A stretch of 64,000 nt of DNA from Kaistella gelatinilytica (GTDB lineage: Bacteria; Bacteroidota; Bacteroidia; Flavobacteriales; Weeksellaceae), in the NCBI RefSeq assembly GCF_015679325.1, contig NZ_JADPVI010000001.1:992001-1056000 (forward strand), in the 5' to 3' direction. This document shows, piece by piece, positions 42,619 to 52,249 of this stretch. The notes beneath the pieces were generated by a model, which saw nothing but the letters and a program-made list of their open reading frames with translations, was not told the DNA's origin and did no database searches. Both the position numbers and the translations under genes were made by a program. The first letter of the stretch is position 1. Each line of letters starts with the position of its first letter.

Positions 42619-42725
42619 TTCAAAATTTCTTTGATTTATTACAAAAAATGGTGAGTTGATTCAATTTCTATTGGAAAATAAGCTGATCCAAAATACTTTT
42701 GTTTTCTAATTTAAAATCATCAGTT

Positions 42726-43655
42726 ATGAAAACATCATTTCAATTCCTTCTGCTATTTTTCGCGATTTCGCTTTCTGCACAAGGAAATAAATATGAACAA
42801 TGGTACTTTAATACCTCGGACAGTTTACGGATTTATGTAAAAGAGTCACTTTCCAAATCGAAAGACACGGTCATTGTTTTACATGGCGGATTTGGTGCAA
42901 ACCACGTTTATATGTTGGATGCGACGAAAAATTTAGAAAAAGGTTTTCATTTTGTCTACTTTGATCAACGCGGTTCATTGATGTCTGAACCTTCTGCAAA
43001 GGAAAAATCGCTCACTTTCGATAAAAATGTGGAAGATATTTTTACTTTGATGCAGGAATTAGGGATTAAAAAAGCAAAATTTTTCTGCCACTCCATGGGA
43101 ACATTAGTTGGTATGGAATTTTTGAGGAAACATCCAGAAATGGTGAAGAACATGGTATTAGTTAGCGCAATTGCACCTTTTTCTGAAAAAGAAAATGCCA
43201 AAAATGAAAGACTTGCAGACCAAGTAAAATTTCTGATGAATCGACTTGAAGTTCAAAATTTGTTAAAACCTTTAGAAGAGAAAAAAAATCCTACTGCTCG
43301 AGAAAAAACACAAATATGGCGTATTAAATTCGCCTCAGTGAACACTTTTCAGATCGAGAAATCTATAAAAAATATTAAGGGCGGAATGGCTTACTACAAC
43401 CAAAGAGTCGGAAATATAATGCCTAAAACAGTCAACTGGAATTTCGATTACCGCGATGTAATGAATCGCAATGGAAAAGTTACCGTGATTGGTGGAGCTT
43501 ATGATTTCATCGATTTTAGGGGTGAAAAATACCGGGACCAAATTAAAAATTATCCTAATATTGATTTCAGATTAATTTAAAATTCTGGACATAATATCTG
43601 GAGCGATGAACCGGAAATTTTTCAAAAAGAATTAAAAAGAGCACTTTCAAAATAA
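42726..43655 (+). pseudogene. Alpha/beta-hydrolase interrupted by an in-frame stop before the catalytic His
   Basis: From ATG 42726 the frame reads a signal peptide (MKTSFQFLLLFFAISLSAQ), HGGFGANHVY (oxyanion), nucleophile Ser in CHSMGTLVGMEFL and Asp in GGAYDFID, then ends FRLI TAA at 43578-43580. In the same frame the sequence continues NSGHNIWSDEPEIFQKEL ... RALSK to a second TAA at 43655, an exact proline-iminopeptidase-like ending that includes the catalytic His. So one codon appears to have mutated to TAA, removing 24 residues and the His. The encoded 284-residue product should be inactive unless read through. A sequencing error is possible. Confidence 0.8.
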
Positions 43656-43797
43656 TTAAGAAAATTCGGAGAAACAATTCTATTTCAATTTTCCCCGATT
43701 TCATTTTCGATATTCTTGAACTCACTTCATATCGGTTTCAAAAACGAGAACATCGAAATATCTTTACATCATCAATAAAAACCAAAATAAAAATATT

Positions 43798-44529
43798 ATG
43801 AAAACAACGATTAAAATGCCTTTCGGAATTGTAGTATTTGGAATACTAACATTACTTTTTACGCTTTTAAATTCTTTTCGATTGGAAAGAAAAATTGAGA
43901 ATTTTGACGAAATAAATGTGAAAAGAATTAACATCATCGAAAAAGATGGAACCATTAGAATGGTAATTTCCAACAAAGAATTGCAGCATTCCGGCAGAAT
44001 GAACGGCAAAGATTGGGAGAAACGCGAAAGACAAGCTGGAATGATTTTCTTCAACGATATCGGAGATGAATGTGGCGGATTGATTTATGAAAATAAAAAA
44101 AGACCGGACGGAAGTATAAAAAACGGAATGTCCATCACGATGGATCAATATAGAGATGACCAAGTCATCCAGATTTTAAATAATGAATCCATTAAAGGAG
44201 ACAAAATGACTTCTGAACGTGGCTTTTCTGTAAATAGTTTTAAAGGTTTGGAAGGAATTGACGCCCGAAATAAAGCGTATACAGACGCTGAAAAGATCAC
44301 CGATGAAAAATTGAGGAAAGAAAAGCTGCGTGAAATTTCTAAAAATCAGGGAAGTAATAAACTTTTATTTTTAGGTAAAACTATTGGTAATTCACAGGGT
44401 TTATTCATCGCAGATCAAAACGGTCAACCAAAATTAATGGTCTACGTGGACGAAAAGGGCGATCCGAAAATTCAGACCTTTAATGAAAAAGGAGAAGTAA
44501 AAGATTTTCTGGTAGCTGAGGCTAAATAA
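43798..44529 (+). CDS. Conserved membrane-anchored protein of unknown function
   Basis: 243 residues. One N-terminal membrane helix (IVVFGILTLLFTLLNSF, about 11-27), then a soluble domain with VKRINIIEKDGTIRMVISNKE, GMIFFNDIGDECGGLIYENK and a C-terminal LFIADQNGQPKLMVYVDEKGDP. The repeated strand-turn style (IxExDGTIRMVI / IADxxGxPKLMV) suggests two related beta units. The family occurs in flavobacteria; no function known. A near-consensus TATCTTTA lies 40 nt upstream. Confidence 0.72.
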   Translation: MKTTIKMPFGIVVFGILTLLFTLLNSFRLERKIENFDEINVKRINIIEKDGTIRMVISNKELQHSGRMNGKDWEKRERQAGMIFFNDIGDECGGLIYENKKRPDGSIKNGMSITMDQYRDDQVIQILNNESIKGDKMTSERGFSVNSFKGLEGIDARNKAYTDAEKITDEKLRKEKLREISKNQGSNKLLFLGKTIGNSQGLFIADQNGQPKLMVYVDEKGDPKIQTFNEKGEVKDFLVAEAK

Positions 44530-44538
44530 AATATAAAT

Positions 44539-44573
44539 TGGGTATTATCTTTCAGGAAAAATACCCATTTTTG
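44539..44573 (+). terminator. Terminator before the LytS gene
   Basis: TGGGTATT pairs with AATACCCA over a 13-nt loop, followed by TTTTTG. Confidence 0.7.
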
Positions 44574-44584
44574 ATTTATCAATT

Positions 44585-45592
44585 ATGAGAACCAAAAAAA
44601 TACTCCTCAATTCACTCTTTGCATTACTTTTTATCGTAATCATCAATACGGTTCAAACCTACGTTTTGCACATTACTAAAAGATTCGGAGACATTGATTT
44701 TTTCAAAATTGGGACGCATATTTTCGGAGTTATTTCCTGCATTATTTCTCTGCTAAGCACAATCATCTCTTGGAAAATCACTTCAAAAATTCAGTTAAGA
44801 AAATTTTCCAGGATCGCCTCTGCTTTCGTTTTGTCCATTCTTATTTATGCGATTTTGCAAAGTATTTATTATACAGTTCAGCGATTTCTTATTTATGATT
44901 TAGGAACAGATTTTAGTATGTTGGTCGGTAACTTTGTTTTTACCACGGTGATTTTTCATCTTTATATCAGCGGACTTTCTTTGGCTTATTTTTATTTTGA
45001 AGAAAATGCTCAAACCAAAATAAATCTTCAGAATACAGAGAAAGAAAAGGAAATTCTGCAGTTCAAAATTTTACAAAAAAATCTGGAGCCGCATTTCCTT
45101 TTCAATAATTTGAGCGTTCTTTCCGGTTTGGTGAAGAAAAATCCTGCAGAAGTTGAAGGATTTATCGAGGATTTCTCTGATGTTTATCGGTATTATTTGA
45201 AACACAGCGAAAAGGAATTGGTGAGTTTAAAAGAAGAATTGGAATTCCTAAAAAAGTATATTTCTCTCATGAAGAAACGATTTCGCACCGCTTATCATTT
45301 TGAAATTGAGCTAGAAAATGAAAGTGGATATGTTCTACCTTGTTCGCTCCAACTTTGCGTCGAAAATGCGATTAAGCACAATCGTGGTTCCGAAGAGAAT
45401 CCATTGCAAATAATAGTGACTAGAAATCAAGATTACATCATTGTTTCTAATGATTTCAAACCAGTTGATTTTACGGCAGGTTCTGGAGTTGGAAATCAAT
45501 TTCTCCAAAAAAGTTACGAATTAAATTTCGGTAAAAAAGTGAATTTCAAACAAACGGAAACGCTTTACACCGTGGAAATACCTTTGATATGA
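44585..45592 (+). CDS. LytS-type sensor histidine kinase
   Basis: 335 residues. Four membrane helices (about 8-30, 44-66, 77-97, 113-136) with no large extracellular domain, then a coiled coil and a His_kinase (LytS/YehU) domain: phosphoacceptor His170 in QKNLEPHFLFNNLSVLSGL, N-box LCVENAIKHN and the degenerate G-box GSGVGNQFLQKSYEL. It pairs with the overlapping LytTR regulator downstream (4-nt overlap or 1 nt depending on the regulator start). Signal unknown. Confidence 0.94.
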   Translation: MRTKKILLNSLFALLFIVIINTVQTYVLHITKRFGDIDFFKIGTHIFGVISCIISLLSTIISWKITSKIQLRKFSRIASAFVLSILIYAILQSIYYTVQRFLIYDLGTDFSMLVGNFVFTTVIFHLYISGLSLAYFYFEENAQTKINLQNTEKEKEILQFKILQKNLEPHFLFNNLSVLSGLVKKNPAEVEGFIEDFSDVYRYYLKHSEKELVSLKEELEFLKKYISLMKKRFRTAYHFEIELENESGYVLPCSLQLCVENAIKHNRGSEENPLQIIVTRNQDYIIVSNDFKPVDFTAGSGVGNQFLQKSYELNFGKKVNFKQTETLYTVEIPLI

Positions 45593-46341
45593 TGAAAGTT
45601 TTAATCATTGAAGATGAAGCGCTGAATGCAGAAATCATCACCGAACATTTGAAAAAATACGATACTTCCATTGAAATTGTTGCCTATTTAAAAAGCAAAG
45701 AAAAAACGCAGGAATGGATTGAAAAAAATGGTCAGGTTGATTTAGTTTTCAGCGATATCGAACTTTTAGATGGCAATGTTTTTTCCTTACTAAAAGAAAA
45801 TATCATCACTTCTCCTATTATTTTCACCACCGCTTATAACAATTTTTATCAGGATGCTTTCGATGTGAATGGAATCGCTTATCTCTTAAAACCAATCAAT
45901 TACGAGCGATTTTCTCAAGCCATGAAGAAATTTGAAACGTTAAAAACTTCAGCAAAAAATCCAGATTGGAGCGTTATTTCCGAATTACTTCAGCAAAAGA
46001 CAAAGCAATTTAAAGAGCGGATTATTATCAAAACCTCCGAAGAAATTCAAATTTTGAACACGGAGAAAACGGTTGCGATCCTATCTAATTCCGGAAAATT
46101 AACTGCAGTTGATGATTTGGGTAAGGAACATGAATTTCGGTATAAACTCTCCGATTTGGCTGAAGAGTTAAATCCAAAAATATTTTTTCAGATCAATCGT
46201 GGAGAAATTGTAAACATTAATTTCATCGAAAAAATCGAACCGTATTTTGGTGATCGACTTTCCCTCAAACTCAAAAACCTTAAGACTAAATTGATAACAA
46301 GCGCATCTTCTACAGCTGAATTCCGTAAATGGATCGAATGA
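45589..46341 (+). CDS. LytTR-type response regulator
   Basis: 250 residues (or 249 from the second Met at 45592). Receiver domain 1-120 with acidic pocket EDE at 8-10, phospho-Asp56 (LVFSDIELL), Thr in FTTAYNN and Lys in YLLKPINY. The LytTR DNA-binding domain is ~150-250 (RIIIKTSEEIQILNTEK, FFQINRGEIVNINFIEKIEPY, LKLKNLKTKLITS). The start overlaps the kinase stop, so the two are translationally coupled. The adjacent POT transporter gene, which begins 48 nt later with its own promoter, is a possible target; that is inference. Confidence 0.95.
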   Translation: MMKVLIIEDEALNAEIITEHLKKYDTSIEIVAYLKSKEKTQEWIEKNGQVDLVFSDIELLDGNVFSLLKENIITSPIIFTTAYNNFYQDAFDVNGIAYLLKPINYERFSQAMKKFETLKTSAKNPDWSVISELLQQKTKQFKERIIIKTSEEIQILNTEKTVAILSNSGKLTAVDDLGKEHEFRYKLSDLAEELNPKIFFQINRGEIVNINFIEKIEPYFGDRLSLKLKNLKTKLITSASSTAEFRKWIE

Positions 46342-46342
46342 T

Positions 46343-46372
46343 TTTGCCATTCAATTAAAAATCCTATTTTTG
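46343..46372 (+). promoter_or_regulatory. Promoter of the first POT transporter gene
   Basis: TTTG (46343-46346), 18-nt spacer, TATTTTTG (46365-46372). Predicted start near 46377, 12 nt before the ATG. It overlaps the regulator stop by spacing of only a few bases. Confidence 0.7.
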
Positions 46373-46388
46373 AGAAAATTAAAAATTT

Positions 46389-48053
46389 ATGGAAAAGTCG
46401 ACCAGTAAACACCCGAAAGGATTACCGTATCTATTTTTTACAGAAATGTGGGAACGATTCGGATACTACCTGATCTTGGGAATTTTTGTCCTGTACTTAA
46501 TTGAACCGCAAGGAATTGGCGGTGGTCTGGGAATTACAGATAAAAACGCCGACGACATTTTCGGAACTTATATCGCATTAACTTATCTCACTCCTTTTAT
46601 TGGTGGATTTTTAGCTGACCGCGTTTTGGGCTACATCAAATCTATTTATTTAGGCGGAATTTTAATGGCGGCAGGATATATTGGGATGGGAATTTTTAAA
46701 GACATGACCTGGTTTTACAGTTCCTTAGCTTTAATTATTATAGGAAATGGATTTTTCAAACCTACCATTTCGACACTTCTCGGAAACCTTTATTCAGAAG
46801 AACCTTACAAAGCGAACAAAGACTCGGGATACAATATTTTCTACATGGGAATTAATATTGGGGCTTTTATCTGTAACATTATCGCCGCTTTCATGCGGAA
46901 TAAATTTGGTTGGGGTGAAGCATTTATCACCGCCGGAGTTGGAATGTTAGTTGGCTTAGTTATTTTCACCATCGGAATGAAACACTACAAACACGCCGCG
47001 GTCATGAAACCGAGTGAGGAAGGCGACACGAAACTTTCAGAAATTTTATTGAAGGTTTTTGTTCCGGCTTTAATTGCAGGCGCGATCGGTTGGTTTATTC
47101 CAGGCAATTTAATTGGAAGTGATTCTACAGATGCTTTTATTTTCGCCACTATTCCAGTGATTTATTTCTATGTTTCTCTTTACTTTAAAGCAAAACCGGA
47201 AGAAAAACCTTCAATCGGTGCACTGCTTTCTATCTTTCTAATATCGATGTTTTTCTGGGCCGTTTTTAAACAAAATGGAACCGCTTTGACGAGATGGGCT
47301 AATTATTATACAGACAGAAGTGTTCCTGCAGCCTTAGAAAAACCTTTGGAATCTATTTATATGGTTGAAGGTTTGAAATACGCAGACAAAGAAGTTCCTG
47401 TTTACGATGAACAGTTTCGGGCACAAAAAGATGCCGATAAAAAAACGGTGAAAGTTCAGGGCAAAGATGTCTATTTCAAAAACATCAGTCCAGAAGAGCG
47501 GAAACGTTTAGAATCTGGGAAAGAAAACACAACCTTTCTTTATAATACCGAACTCTTCCAATCGATCAATCCATTTTGGGTAATTGCTTTAACACCAATA
47601 ATTGTGGGCGTTTGGATGTTTTTAAGGCGTAAAGGAAAAGAACCTTCTACTCCTTCAAAAATAGTTTTGGGACTTTTCATTTCCGCACTTTCGTGTCTGG
47701 TCATGATTTTAGCAGTTCAAGCCGGACAAAATGGAGCCATAAAAGTTTCGCCGTGGTGGCTTTTTGCTAGTTATGGCGTCATTACAATTGGGGAACTTTG
47801 TCTTTCTCCGATGGGACTTTCCTTCGTTTCTAAACTTTCACCAGCACGAATTACAGCTTTAATGATGGGCGGATTCTTTCTGGCGAATTCTGTAGGAAAC
47901 AAATTATCCGGAATTTTGGCAAGTACGTGGTACGATTATGAAAATAAAACCAACTATTTTCTGGTGAATTTTGCATTGTTGATCTTCGCAACTTTACTTG
48001 GACTTTCAATGTTGAAAAGATTAAACAGAATTATGAAAGAGAAAGGACACTAA
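46389..48053 (+). CDS. POT family proton-dependent oligopeptide transporter 1
   Basis: 554 residues, about 14 membrane helices of the major facilitator fold. POT signatures: FTEMWERFGYYLILGIFVLYL (ExxERFxYY) in helix 1, GNGFFKPTIST, and DSGYNIFYMGINIGAFICN (FYxxINxG) in helix 5. It imports di- and tripeptides with protons. A ~90-residue charged insertion (about residues 320-385) sits between helices. First of three tandem paralogues; has its own promoter and terminator. Confidence 0.95.
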   Translation: MEKSTSKHPKGLPYLFFTEMWERFGYYLILGIFVLYLIEPQGIGGGLGITDKNADDIFGTYIALTYLTPFIGGFLADRVLGYIKSIYLGGILMAAGYIGMGIFKDMTWFYSSLALIIIGNGFFKPTISTLLGNLYSEEPYKANKDSGYNIFYMGINIGAFICNIIAAFMRNKFGWGEAFITAGVGMLVGLVIFTIGMKHYKHAAVMKPSEEGDTKLSEILLKVFVPALIAGAIGWFIPGNLIGSDSTDAFIFATIPVIYFYVSLYFKAKPEEKPSIGALLSIFLISMFFWAVFKQNGTALTRWANYYTDRSVPAALEKPLESIYMVEGLKYADKEVPVYDEQFRAQKDADKKTVKVQGKDVYFKNISPEERKRLESGKENTTFLYNTELFQSINPFWVIALTPIIVGVWMFLRRKGKEPSTPSKIVLGLFISALSCLVMILAVQAGQNGAIKVSPWWLFASYGVITIGELCLSPMGLSFVSKLSPARITALMMGGFFLANSVGNKLSGILASTWYDYENKTNYFLVNFALLIFATLLGLSMLKRLNRIMKEKGH

Positions 48054-48078
48054 ATTTTATATTTTAATCTAAATAATT

Positions 48079-48106
48079 AAACCACAGTTCAATTCTGTGG
48101 TTTTTT
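48079..48106 (+). terminator. Terminator after POT 1
   Basis: AAACCACAG / CTGTGGTTT stem with 7-nt loop, then T run. Confidence 0.88.
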
Positions 48107-48127
48107 GGTATAATGTTGCTAAATGTC

Positions 48128-48157
48128 TTTGTAAAAACACAAAAAAAACTATATTTG
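48128..48157 (+). promoter_or_regulatory. Promoter of POT 2
   Basis: TTTG (48128-48131), 18-nt spacer, TATATTTG (48150-48157); predicted start near 48162, 27-nt leader. Confidence 0.75.
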
Positions 48158-48188
48158 CTAATCTTAACAAATAATTAACACTACAAAT

Positions 48189-49937
48189 ATGGACGAGCTA
48201 GAAGCAGTGAACTCAAGTAACGAACTTTTAAACGAACCAAAATCGAAACATCCGAAAGGTTTGTGGGTACTTTTTGGCACAGAAATGTGGGAGCGTTTCA
48301 ACTTTTACGGAATGCGCGCTTTGTTGACGCTGTTTATGGTGAACGCTTTGTTAATGAAAGAAGGCGATGTAACCATAATTTATGGTGGTTTTTTGGCGCT
48401 TTGTTATCTTACCCCAATGCTCGGTGGTTTTATCGCTGACCGATTTTTAGGAAATAGATATTGTATTATTGTCGGCGGAGCTTTGATGGCAGTTGGACAA
48501 TTTTTGATGTTTATGAGTGCTTCTACATTCGACTCCAACTTGAGTTCAGCGCAAATGCTGATGTGGATCGCTTTGGGAGTTATTATTTTCGGGAATGGTT
48601 TCTTTAAACCAAATATTTCTTCGATGGTTGGAAGTCTCTATCCAAAACAGGAAAAATCGAAATTAGATTCTGCTTTTACCATTTTCTACATGGGAATTAA
48701 CTTAGGCGCATTTTTAGGTCAGTTCATTTGTCCTTTCTTGGGAGATGTAAAAGATGCAGGTGGGATTAGAGATATTCACGCTTTCAAATGGGGATTTTTA
48801 GCCGCTTCCATCGCAATGGTGATCGGAACACTTACTTTCATTTTACTTAAAAATAAATATGTTGTAACACCGGAAGGAAGAGCAATTGGTGGATTACCAA
48901 GTCAAAATACTGCAGAAGATTTCGAAGAAGGTGAAACTCAAACCGCTAATTTCTCTGGAAAATCAATCGGTATTGCAGTGGCTATTTTTGTACTTACATT
49001 CTTTGGATTTCAATATTTATTCGTTGATAAAATCGGATTTGCTTCCGTTGGAATGGGCGAATTTGTGAAAGCAGTTATATATCCATTCATCTATTCTATG
49101 GGACTTGCGTTGGCTTATTTAATTATGTCGGCAACTGAAAATAAGGTAGAAAGAGATAGAATCTGGGTAATTTATATCGTATCCTTTTTCATCATTTTCT
49201 TTTGGGCTGCATTCGAACAGGCAGGTTCATCGTTAACATTCATTGCAGATAACCAAACAGATAGAAATATTTTAGGCTGGAATATGCCGCCATCAATGGT
49301 ACAGATCTTTAATGGTTTATTCATCGTTGTTTTAGCAGTTCCTTTTAGTATGCTTTGGGATAAATTAAGAGCAAATAAGAAAGAGCCAGTTTCGCCTTTG
49401 AAACAAGCAATTGGACTTGGTTTAATCGCTTTAAGTTATCTGATCATCGCGTACAACGTAAAAGATTTAGGAAACACCGGATTGCTTGCCGTAAAATGGT
49501 TGATCTTACTTTATTTGATCCAGACCATGGGAGAACTTTGTTTGTCACCGATCGGTTTATCTTTGGTTGGAAAATTAGCACCTAAAAGATTTGCTTCCCT
49601 GTTATTCGGTGTCTTCTTTATTGCAAATGCTGCAGGATACGCTTTATCCGGAATTTTAGGATCAATTTTGCCCGCAACGGGAGACAAATTCCTAAAAGCT
49701 AAGGAGATAGGAATTAATCTTCAAGATGTTTTAGATAAGAAAGTGACCTTAAATGCTGAGCAAATGTCTCTTATGAATAAAGAGCAGATCTCGACAGTTT
49801 ATAATAGTTTTGTTGGATTTGAAATTCACAATTTATTTGAATTCTTCATGGTATTCGTTATTCTTTGTGGAATTGCAGGCGCAATTTTAGCAATGATCTC
49901 TCCAATTTTGAAAAAAATGATGCACGGTGTAAACTAA
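48189..49937 (+). CDS. POT family proton-dependent oligopeptide transporter 2
   Basis: 582 residues. FGTEMWERFNFYGMRALLTLFM in helix 1, GGFIADRFLGNRYCII, NGFFKPNISSMVGSLY and AFTIFYMGINLGAFLGQF define POT. The helix-1 variant FNFY differs from GYY in paralogue 1 and FCFY in paralogue 3, hinting at different substrate ranges. Middle gene of the tandem; own promoter and terminator, so independently controlled. Confidence 0.95.
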   Translation: MDELEAVNSSNELLNEPKSKHPKGLWVLFGTEMWERFNFYGMRALLTLFMVNALLMKEGDVTIIYGGFLALCYLTPMLGGFIADRFLGNRYCIIVGGALMAVGQFLMFMSASTFDSNLSSAQMLMWIALGVIIFGNGFFKPNISSMVGSLYPKQEKSKLDSAFTIFYMGINLGAFLGQFICPFLGDVKDAGGIRDIHAFKWGFLAASIAMVIGTLTFILLKNKYVVTPEGRAIGGLPSQNTAEDFEEGETQTANFSGKSIGIAVAIFVLTFFGFQYLFVDKIGFASVGMGEFVKAVIYPFIYSMGLALAYLIMSATENKVERDRIWVIYIVSFFIIFFWAAFEQAGSSLTFIADNQTDRNILGWNMPPSMVQIFNGLFIVVLAVPFSMLWDKLRANKKEPVSPLKQAIGLGLIALSYLIIAYNVKDLGNTGLLAVKWLILLYLIQTMGELCLSPIGLSLVGKLAPKRFASLLFGVFFIANAAGYALSGILGSILPATGDKFLKAKEIGINLQDVLDKKVTLNAEQMSLMNKEQISTVYNSFVGFEIHNLFEFFMVFVILCGIAGAILAMISPILKKMMHGVN

Positions 49938-49960
49938 AAACATTATTCAAAATAATATGT

Positions 49961-49988
49961 AAACCTCTGATTTATCAGAGGTTTTTTT
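49961..49988 (+). terminator. Terminator after POT 2
   Basis: AAACCTCTGA / TCAGAGGTTT, TTTA loop, T run. Confidence 0.9.
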
Positions 49989-50059
49989 ATAAATTCGTGG
50001 GATGGAAATATTTAAAATATCTTCATCATCAAAAATTAATTTCTAACTACTCAAAACTT

Positions 50060-51571
50060 ATGAACCTGACTCTCGATCAAATTCAAGATTTCAAAGGAAA
50101 ATACCCAAAGCAAATCTGGTCTTTATTTTTCTCCGAAATGTGGGAACGTTTCTGTTTCTACGGAATGCGTGGAATGCTCGTTTTCTTTATGATTTCCCAG
50201 CTGAATTTGGGTGAGAAAGAAGCGAACCTGCAATATGGTGCTACTCAAGCTTTTGTTTATGCCTTCACTTTCGTCGGAGGTTTGTTCGCAGATAAAATTT
50301 TAGGTTTTCGGAAATCTCTCTTCTGGGGCGGAACTTTAATGATTATCGGAAGTTTAATTTTAGCTGCAGATCCACACCGGTTTTTCTTTTTAGGAATTGC
50401 ATTTACGGTCGTTGGTACAGGATTTTTCAAACCGAATATTTCCACCATGGTCGGTAAATTGTACAAAGCTGGTGATAACCGTACAGATGCAGGTTTTTCT
50501 CTCTTTTATGCAGGAATCAATTTAGGCGCTTTGCTTGGTGGTTATTTGTGTATTGCTATTGGAAAAGGCGAATTACTCCCACATTTGATCCCCGAAGGAT
50601 TGCACTGGAATGTTGCTTTTGGTTTAGCTGCAGTGGTAATGGTGATCAGCTTAATTAATTTTGTTTTTACTCAAAGAAGTTTAGGTCCCATCGGACTACA
50701 ACCTCAAACAGTATTAGCGAACGGCGAACTCGTTTCCATGGAAAAATGGAAAGAATACGGTGTTTATGTATTGTCTTTAGTTTTCATTCCGATGATTATG
50801 GTGATGGTTGCAAAAACCGAATACACCGATTATTTTATGTATATCGTAGGTCCCTTGACTTTGATTTATTTATTTTATGAAATGTCCAAGGTGAGCAAAG
50901 TTGAAAGAAACAAATTGACTGCAGCCCTTGTCTTTATTCTGTTTTCCATTGTATTCTGGGGAATTTATGAACAAAGTGGCGGCTCTCTAAGTATTTTCGC
51001 GGCACATAATTTAAATAATGATCTGCTTGGTTTAGATCCAAATGGAGTGAATAATTCTGGTGGTGCATTCTTTATATTATTGGTTGCAATACCAATCGGT
51101 TTGCTTTGGATCTGGCTCAGTAAAAAGAAATTAGAACCGAATACCATTATTAAATTTGGTTTAGGATTTATATTTTTAGGTTTAGGATTTTACGCAATTT
51201 TTGCCACTAAATTTTTCGCAGATGCAGAAGGAGTAACTTCTTTAAGTTTGTTTACAATTGCCTTATTCATCATCACTTTGGGTGAAATGTGTCTCTCTCC
51301 TATTGGTTTGTCGATTATGACAAAGCTTTCTACCCAAAAATTACAGGGAATGATGATGGGAATGTGGTTTTTAGCTTCAGCTTACGGACAATACGTCGCA
51401 GGATTAATTGGCGCAAACATGGCTACAGCAAGAGCAGATGCTTCAAACATTGAAAAATTGACAGCGTACACTTCAGGTTACAAAGATCTGGGTTTATATG
51501 CGGTAATTGCCGGGATCCTTTTAATTATAATTTCCCCATTAGTTAAAAAACTGATGCACGAAGTAAGATAA
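50060..51571 (+). CDS. POT family proton-dependent oligopeptide transporter 3
   Basis: 503 residues from ATG 50060 (MNLTLDQIQDFKGKYPKQIW). The open frame extends 65 codons upstream but overlaps the end of POT 2 and its terminator, so it is rejected. Motifs: SEMWERFCFYGMRGMLVFFM, GTGFFKPNISTMVGKLY, SLFYAGINLGALLGGY. The shortest of the three, lacking the extra insertions. No exact -7 box or terminator was seen; the thioredoxin gene follows after 37 nt and may share the transcript. Confidence 0.94.
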   Translation: MNLTLDQIQDFKGKYPKQIWSLFFSEMWERFCFYGMRGMLVFFMISQLNLGEKEANLQYGATQAFVYAFTFVGGLFADKILGFRKSLFWGGTLMIIGSLILAADPHRFFFLGIAFTVVGTGFFKPNISTMVGKLYKAGDNRTDAGFSLFYAGINLGALLGGYLCIAIGKGELLPHLIPEGLHWNVAFGLAAVVMVISLINFVFTQRSLGPIGLQPQTVLANGELVSMEKWKEYGVYVLSLVFIPMIMVMVAKTEYTDYFMYIVGPLTLIYLFYEMSKVSKVERNKLTAALVFILFSIVFWGIYEQSGGSLSIFAAHNLNNDLLGLDPNGVNNSGGAFFILLVAIPIGLLWIWLSKKKLEPNTIIKFGLGFIFLGLGFYAIFATKFFADAEGVTSLSLFTIALFIITLGEMCLSPIGLSIMTKLSTQKLQGMMMGMWFLASAYGQYVAGLIGANMATARADASNIEKLTAYTSGYKDLGLYAVIAGILLIIISPLVKKLMHEVR

Positions 51572-51608
51572 TATATAATTTGGTATGAATTTAGCCATGC
51601 AACACGAG

Positions 51609-52142
51609 ATGAAAAAAATTACCCTTTTATTTTCGCTTTTTATTACAGTTTTAGCTTTTGCACAAGTCAACTGGATGACTATGGAACAAGCAGTTGCAGC
51701 GCAAAAGATCACTCCAAAAAAAATCATTATTGATTTTTACGCCGATTGGTGTGCGCCCTGCAAAATCATGGATAAAAATACTTTTAATAATCCCGTGATC
51801 GCAAAATATTTGAATGAGGATTATTATCCTGTAAAATTCAATGCAGAAGGAAAGGAAAACATCACTTTATTTGGACGAACGTTTGGTAATCCTGGATACA
51901 AAGAGGGAAAAAATAAAAATTCGCTCCATGATCTGACAAAATATATGAATGTGAATGCCATACCGAGTATTGTTTTCCTGGATGAAAAAAGCAATCCGAT
52001 CACCATTTTGCAGGGCGCACTGACTGCAAAAGAACTTGAGCCCTATGTTCCATTTATAGCAAAAGATGAGTATAAAAAAATTGATACGCGGGAAAAGTGG
52101 GAGAATTATCAGAAAAAATTCAAATCAAGTATTAAAGATTGA
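51609..52142 (+). CDS. Exported thioredoxin-fold protein
   Basis: 177 residues from ATG 51609, giving a signal peptide (MKKITLLFSLFITVLAFAQ); an ATG 8 codons earlier at 51585 is possible. Active site WCAPC in IIDFYADWCAPCKIMDKNTF, cis-Pro in VNAIPSIVFLDEK. A periplasmic thiol-disulfide reductase or disulfide-handling protein; the partner could be the exported Tpx or Gpx in this window, but nothing shows it directly. Ends at a terminator. Confidence 0.88.
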   Translation: MKKITLLFSLFITVLAFAQVNWMTMEQAVAAQKITPKKIIIDFYADWCAPCKIMDKNTFNNPVIAKYLNEDYYPVKFNAEGKENITLFGRTFGNPGYKEGKNKNSLHDLTKYMNVNAIPSIVFLDEKSNPITILQGALTAKELEPYVPFIAKDEYKKIDTREKWENYQKKFKSSIKD

Positions 52143-52168
52143 TCGATAAAACCTCGATATTAAAACAG

Positions 52169-52205
52169 AAGACTTTCAAATAAACTTTGGAAGTCTTTTT
52201 AATTT
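52169..52205 (+). terminator. Terminator after the thioredoxin-fold gene
   Basis: AAGACTTTC / GGAAGTCTT (one T-G pair), 11-nt loop, then TTTTTAATTTT. Confidence 0.78.
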
Positions 52206-52249
52206 TAACGAAATTCGCTCCTTCACAAAATCAAGTATTTAATTAAAAA

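Noticed and set aside
44121..44163. Minus-strand frames over 43764-44163 as genes
   Set aside because: They are shadows of the conserved protein at 43798-44529 and lack promoters.
49865..50059. N-terminal extension of the third POT transporter
   Set aside because: It runs through the end of the previous gene and its terminator and adds no membrane helix or motif; ATG 50060 gives the standard N-terminus.
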